NCBI GenBank assembly: GCA_964612295.1
Contig: CAZTDY010000009.1
Span: 31,601-95,600 of the forward strand
Length of the DNA stretch: 64,000 nucleotides
Source of the DNA: CAYQJL01 sp964612295
GTDB lineage: Bacteria; Eisenbacteria; RBG-16-71-46; CAIMUX01; WJJG01
Reading direction: 5' to 3'
The notes below the pieces were generated by a model. The model had not been told where the DNA came from, did no database searches, and saw nothing but the letters and a program-made list of their open reading frames with translations. Made by a program: the position numbers and the translations under genes. Numbering within the stretch: position 1 is the stretch's first letter; each line of letters begins with the position of its first letter. This document shows, piece by piece, positions 60,850-64,000 of this stretch.

Positions 60850-62343
60850 CTACTGACTCTTCGGTTTCGCGTAGGATGCTCCGCCCACGGAGAAGGCGGC
60901 CGGCTTGCTCACGGTGACCTTGCCGCCGATCGTCTTCAAAGCCTGGTCGAGGTCGGCGATGGTGTCATCGGCGTGCTCGCCTCCGACGCACAGCCGCACG
61001 AGGTTCGGCGGGATGTCCGCCATCTCGCGGCCTTCCTCCCCCTGCTGAGAGTGGGTGGATATGGACGGGATGGTGGCCACGGACTTGACCCTGCCCAGGT
61101 CGGTCGCGCGCCAGATCCGTTGCAGGGCATCGAAGGCCGTGCGGGTGGCCTTTGCCCCCCCCTTGACGCGGAACGACATCAGGTGGCCGAAGCGGTTGAC
61201 CTTCTCCCCGTAGATGTCGTCGTGTTCGCTGTCAACCAGGACCAGGTAACGTTTGGCGAGTTCGTGAAGCGGGTGCGTTGGCAGGCCCAGGTAATCAACC
61301 TTTTCGATCTGGGGATGATCACTGAGGAACTTCGCCACGCTCATCGTATTGCGGCTGAAGAGGTCGACCTTCGAACGCAGGGTGCGCATGTCGTTGAGCG
61401 ACAGAATCGCGTTCATCGGAGAGAGACTCTGCCCATTGTCACGGTTGGGCAGGGTCTTCAGGTACATCGCGAAGTCGGCCGTCAGCTCCGGAGGCGCAAA
61501 CTTGCAGGTCAGGTTCTTGCGGGCGATCACCGCCCCCGCGATGCCGAAACCGGAGGAGGTCAGCGTCTTGGTGACCGATTGGACGACCACGTCTGCGCCG
61601 TGACAGAGCGGACGCAGCAGAGCGGGAGTCCCGACCGTGTTGTCGATGATGAGCGGCAGCCCGTGCTTGTGGGCGAGATCGGCAACCTTCTTGAGATCGA
61701 AGAATGCCTGGCCCGGGTTCGAGGGCAGCTCGCCGTAGAGGAAACGCGTGTTCTCGTCGATCTTCGAAGCCCATTCATCGATATCCGCCGAATTGACGAT
61801 CCAGCGGCACTCGATTCCCTGCTCCTGCATCTTCCGCATGGAGAACTGCTGGAAAGTGCCCCCGTAAACCTGGCAGGTGGAGACGAAGTTGATCGGCTTC
61901 GAGGGGTTCTTCGGATCCCGCGAAAGAAAGGCGTCGGTTGCGCAGCCGATCGCGGCCATGCCCGAGGAGGTCGCGCAGCAGGAGACCTCTCCGTCAAACC
62001 CGTAACCCTCCAGGAGGGCCAGGGTGTTCTCGAAGTAGTAGAGACTGGGGTTGGCGATCCGGGAGTAGCACCAGGTCGGGATCTGGTAGCCGAGAGCGGC
62101 TTCCATCTCGTCCGAGTCGCGGTATCCCTGGGAGGAAGCCAGGTAGACCGGCTCGATGATCGACCCCTGATTGTGGTTCAGAGCCTCGTTCATCGTGTAG
62201 AGGCCGTGCACCGCGATCGTGTCGAAGCGGCACTTGCGCATCGCGGCGATGTCGGCCGCCCGCTGCTTGGCGGCTTCTTCGGCGGCAGCGACATACCGTT
62301 TCAGACCGTCATGATTCTGACCCAACGTGCTCTCGTCAATCAT
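60850..62343 (-). CDS. PLP-dependent Cys/Met-metabolism enzyme (cystathionine gamma-synthase/O-acetylhomoserine sulfhydrylase family)
   Basis: A 497-residue gamma-family PLP enzyme. SVTKTLTSSGFG holds the PLP lysine, LIIDNTVGTPALLRPL the Asp that binds the pyridine nitrogen, and SSGMAAIGCATDAFLS the phosphate region. It probably replaces the activated hydroxyl of homoserine with Cys or sulfide for methionine synthesis, or degrades Met; the exact reaction is unresolved. The N-terminal ~75 residues are longer than in MetB/MetY. The ATG at 62343 follows GGGAGG and overlaps the AsnC gene by 8 nt, so translation is coupled. It lies 55 nt before thrC. Confidence 0.88.
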   Translation of the reverse strand: MIDESTLGQNHDGLKRYVAAAEEAAKQRAADIAAMRKCRFDTIAVHGLYTMNEALNHNQGSIIEPVYLASSQGYRDSDEMEAALGYQIPTWCYSRIANPSLYYFENTLALLEGYGFDGEVSCCATSSGMAAIGCATDAFLSRDPKNPSKPINFVSTCQVYGGTFQQFSMRKMQEQGIECRWIVNSADIDEWASKIDENTRFLYGELPSNPGQAFFDLKKVADLAHKHGLPLIIDNTVGTPALLRPLCHGADVVVQSVTKTLTSSGFGIAGAVIARKNLTCKFAPPELTADFAMYLKTLPNRDNGQSLSPMNAILSLNDMRTLRSKVDLFSRNTMSVAKFLSDHPQIEKVDYLGLPTHPLHELAKRYLVLVDSEHDDIYGEKVNRFGHLMSFRVKGGAKATRTAFDALQRIWRATDLGRVKSVATIPSISTHSQQGEEGREMADIPPNLVRLCVGGEHADDTIADLDQALKTIGGKVTVSKPAAFSVGGASYAKPKSQ

Positions 62344-62839
62344 CGTCGGCGCCTCCCGGTTTGGCCGTGTCGTCGAACAGCACGGCGTCGAGGGAATACC
62401 CTTGATCTTCCTTGACCGTCGACAGGACAAGGAAGGTTTCCTGCTTCTCGAGGCCTCGCAACGAGGCGAGGTAGTTCGTCACCAGATCGCGGAGATGGTC
62501 GATGTCGCGCACGACCACATGGAGGATGTAGTCGTAGTGCCCGGTCACGTTGTAGCAGGCCCGGACCTCGGGAACGGCCCGCACCTGTTCTTCGAACTCG
62601 TCGATCACCCCTGGCTCGTGACGATTGAGATTGATCTGTACGATGGCCTGGATCTGATACCCGAGCGCCTGCGGATCCAATTCGGCCCGATACCCCCGAA
62701 TGACCCCGCGCTCCTCGAGCCGACGAACCCGCTCGAGCGTGGTCGACGGTGCCAGTCCGCTGCGCCTGGACAACTCGACGTTGGTCACCCGGCCCTCGGC
62801 CTGGAGGATGCGCGCCAGTTTTGCATCTGTCTTGTCCAT
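62336..62839 (-). CDS. Lrp/AsnC-family transcriptional regulator
   Basis: A 167-residue regulator: N-terminal helix-turn-helix (MDKTDAKLARILQAEGRVTNVELSRRSGLAPSTTLERVRRLEERGV) and a C-terminal RAM/effector domain (RAVPEVRACYNVTGHYDYILHVVVRD). Members bind amino acids and control biosynthetic genes. It heads the homoserine operon and overlaps the PLP gene, so it likely senses threonine, methionine or a related amino acid and controls this branch (inference). The ATG at 62839 begins the HTH; an in-frame ATG at 62869 and a TTG at 62875 are alternatives. No Shine-Dalgarno is seen for any of them. Confidence 0.92.
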   Translation of the reverse strand: MDKTDAKLARILQAEGRVTNVELSRRSGLAPSTTLERVRRLEERGVIRGYRAELDPQALGYQIQAIVQINLNRHEPGVIDEFEEQVRAVPEVRACYNVTGHYDYILHVVVRDIDHLRDLVTNYLASLRGLEKQETFLVLSTVKEDQGYSLDAVLFDDTAKPGGADDD

Positions 62840-63042
62840 GGCATGAGGATAGCGCCGAATATTCGCCATTATCAAGGTGGATTCGCCCGTTTATGCAGCC
62901 AAACCAGGTATATTGGGAGCGATTATTCCGACAAGAGACGGTCTCGCCGAATCACAACTTGGTGGCTACAAGAGCTGCAAGTCGGGAGTTGCGAGGAAGT
63001 TGCGGGAGGATTCGGCAGCCGCGGAGGCGTCTGGGACGAGAA

Positions 63043-63072
63043 GGCGGCCCCGGCGATGAGACCGAGGCCGCC
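63043..63072 (-). terminator. Possible hairpin downstream of the MscS gene
   Basis: GGCGGCC (63043-63049) and GGCCGCC (63066-63072) plus inner CGG/CCG pairing form a GC-rich stem. It follows the MscS stop by 28 nt on the minus strand. There is no clear T-run, so termination is uncertain. Confidence 0.3.
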
Positions 63073-63099
63073 CTTGGCTGTGCACGGCTGCTCTGAAGC

Positions 63100-63906
63100 T
63101 TATTCGGAGGCCTGGTGCATCACCATCTGTGGGAAGGGGATCTCGATACCCGCGGCATCGAACTCCTCCTTGATCTTCCTGGTCGCGTCGAGGCGTACGC
63201 CCCAGTAGTCGGACGTTTTCACCCACGGCCGAACGATCATGTTCACGCTCGAATCGGCCAGCTCGGCCACCGCGATCTGCACCGCGGGGTCCTTGAGGAC
63301 CCGCGGATCGTCCGCGAGGATCTTCGCCATGATCTCCTGGGCCTTCTGGATCGGCGAACCGTAGCCGATGCCGATCACGAGATCGACCCGGCGGGTGTCG
63401 TTGGCGGTCACGTTCTTGATCGTATCGCCGAAGACTTTGCCGTTCGGGATCAGGATCTTGATGTTGTCGGGCGTGTGGAGGACGGTGGTGAGGATACCCA
63501 TCTCCTTCACCACTCCCTCGGCGCCCCCCGCCTCGATGTAGTCGCCGATGCGATACGGCCGGAAGACAAGCAGCATGACGCCGGCCGCGAAGTGCGACAA
63601 CGATCCCTGCAGCGCAAAGCCGACCGCGAAGCCGGCGGCGCCCAGCACCGCCACGAAGGCACCGGTATCGACACCAAATGCTCCGAGAGCCGCAATCACC
63701 GCGAAGATCTGAACCGCGTAGTACGCCATTCCGCTCGTGAACGAGATGATGGCCGGGTCGGTGTCCCCGCGTTCAAGAGCTTTGCGAACGCCCTTGCGGA
63801 CCCAACCGGCGACGATCCGACCGGCGATCAGGACGAGAATCGCACCGACCACCTTGATGCCGTAGGTCGTCGCGAACTTGACGATCATATCCATCACGTT
63901 TTCCAT
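63100..63906 (-). CDS. MscS-type small-conductance mechanosensitive channel
   Basis: A 268-residue channel. The pore helix TM3 (GAFVAVLGAAGFAVGFALQGSLSHFAAGVMLLVF) and the beta domain (YRIGDYIEAGGAEGVVKEMGILTTVLHTPDNIKILIPNGKVFGDTIKNVT) match MscS. It opens under membrane tension to release osmolytes on hypo-osmotic shock. Three TM helices, no extended N-terminal domain. AGGAGGG precedes the ATG by about 6 nt. Confidence 0.95.
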   Translation of the reverse strand: MENVMDMIVKFATTYGIKVVGAILVLIAGRIVAGWVRKGVRKALERGDTDPAIISFTSGMAYYAVQIFAVIAALGAFGVDTGAFVAVLGAAGFAVGFALQGSLSHFAAGVMLLVFRPYRIGDYIEAGGAEGVVKEMGILTTVLHTPDNIKILIPNGKVFGDTIKNVTANDTRRVDLVIGIGYGSPIQKAQEIMAKILADDPRVLKDPAVQIAVAELADSSVNMIVRPWVKTSDYWGVRLDATRKIKEEFDAAGIEIPFPQMVMHQASE

Positions 63907-63945
63907 TTCACACCCTCCTGCAGCCGCGCGGCCGGGCTCATGGTC

Positions 63946-64000
63946 CTAGTACAGCTTGTAGGCCACTCCGAGGCCCAGAACCTCGCGGAAGCGACCCCGC
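63946..64000 (-). CDS. C-terminal fragment of a probable outer-membrane protein (start off the right edge)
   Basis: The minus strand reads RGRFREVLGLGVAYKLY then a TAG stop at 63946-63948. The alternating hydrophobic pattern with a final aromatic (VAYKLY) resembles the last strand of a beta-barrel outer-membrane protein. Only 17 codons are visible, so the call is weak. It is on the same strand as MscS, 40 nt upstream of its start. Confidence 0.4.
   Translation of the reverse strand, partial: RGRFREVLGLGVAYKLY

Overview
This 64-kb window is GC-rich, densely packed bacterial chromosome with no rRNA, tRNA, CRISPR array, insertion sequence or prophage that I can see. Five secreted proteins end in an ~80-residue FlgD-Ig/T9SS-like tail (N-P-[F/x]..., GR.VR, AG.H...WDGRD, P.G.Y), and one beta-helix protein ends in a SWGEIKAL tag. 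These tails, the lipid-asymmetry-free set of envelope genes and the metabolic gene choices suggest a Gram-negative member of the FCB side of the tree (Krumholzibacteriota/Eisenbacteria/Latescibacteria-like). This placement is inferred from protein style only and could not be checked by search.

Layout: (i) 1-3.3 kb: a Cys-rich unknown gene cut by the left edge, divergent from an ArsR-methyltransferase fusion followed by S-adenosylhomocysteinase, closed by a strong bidirectional terminator. (ii) 3.3-13.0 kb, minus strand: a coupled set transcribed in the order secreted protein, ECF sigma factor, zinc-finger membrane anti-sigma-like protein, TPR-CHAT protease, then a secreted LVIVD beta-propeller. 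This is the best candidate for a little-described system. (iii) 13.2-16.1 kb: a MacAB-like exporter. (iv) 16.1-22.8 kb: a 1013-residue multidomain GNAT/SCP2 protein and a NatA-like ABC-2 exporter with two permeases. (v) 22.9-28.1 kb: a surface-polysaccharide set (flippase, large membrane protein, GT2). (vi) 28.4-41.4 kb: penicillin-acylase-family hydrolase, URO-D-like protein, SGNH hydrolase, processive GT2, two secreted M14 carboxypeptidases flanking FabG and an M20 peptidase. (vii) 41.6-46.8 kb: GAF protein, Fur-family regulator, lytic transglycosylase with LysM repeats, beta-helix protein, and an ArsF-like thioredoxin-fold protein. (viii) 47.0-51.7 kb: an arsenic resistance operon (arsR, ArsP-type permease, two thioredoxin-like proteins, CcdA, ACR3, YjbQ) with a clear sigma-70-type promoter. 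(ix) 51.9-56.2 kb: a respiratory module in which a cytochrome-bd-like membrane domain is fused to an eight-heme cytochrome c tail, with a membrane partner and a PsiE-like protein. (x) 56.2-62.8 kb: TehA/SLAC1-like channel, EamA transporter, and an AsnC-regulated homoserine-branch operon (Cys/Met PLP enzyme, threonine synthase, ApgM-type enzyme likely acting as homoserine kinase). (xi) 63.1 kb to the end: an MscS channel and the last codons of a probable outer-membrane protein.

The window mixes methyl-cycle and threonine/methionine metabolism, secreted proteolysis, envelope export, metalloid defence and electron transfer. Most genes have visible Shine-Dalgarno sequences; the ArsR-methyltransferase gene is an exception and may be read from a leaderless transcript. 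Start sites, promoters and terminators are my reading of the sequence and are not experimentally supported.
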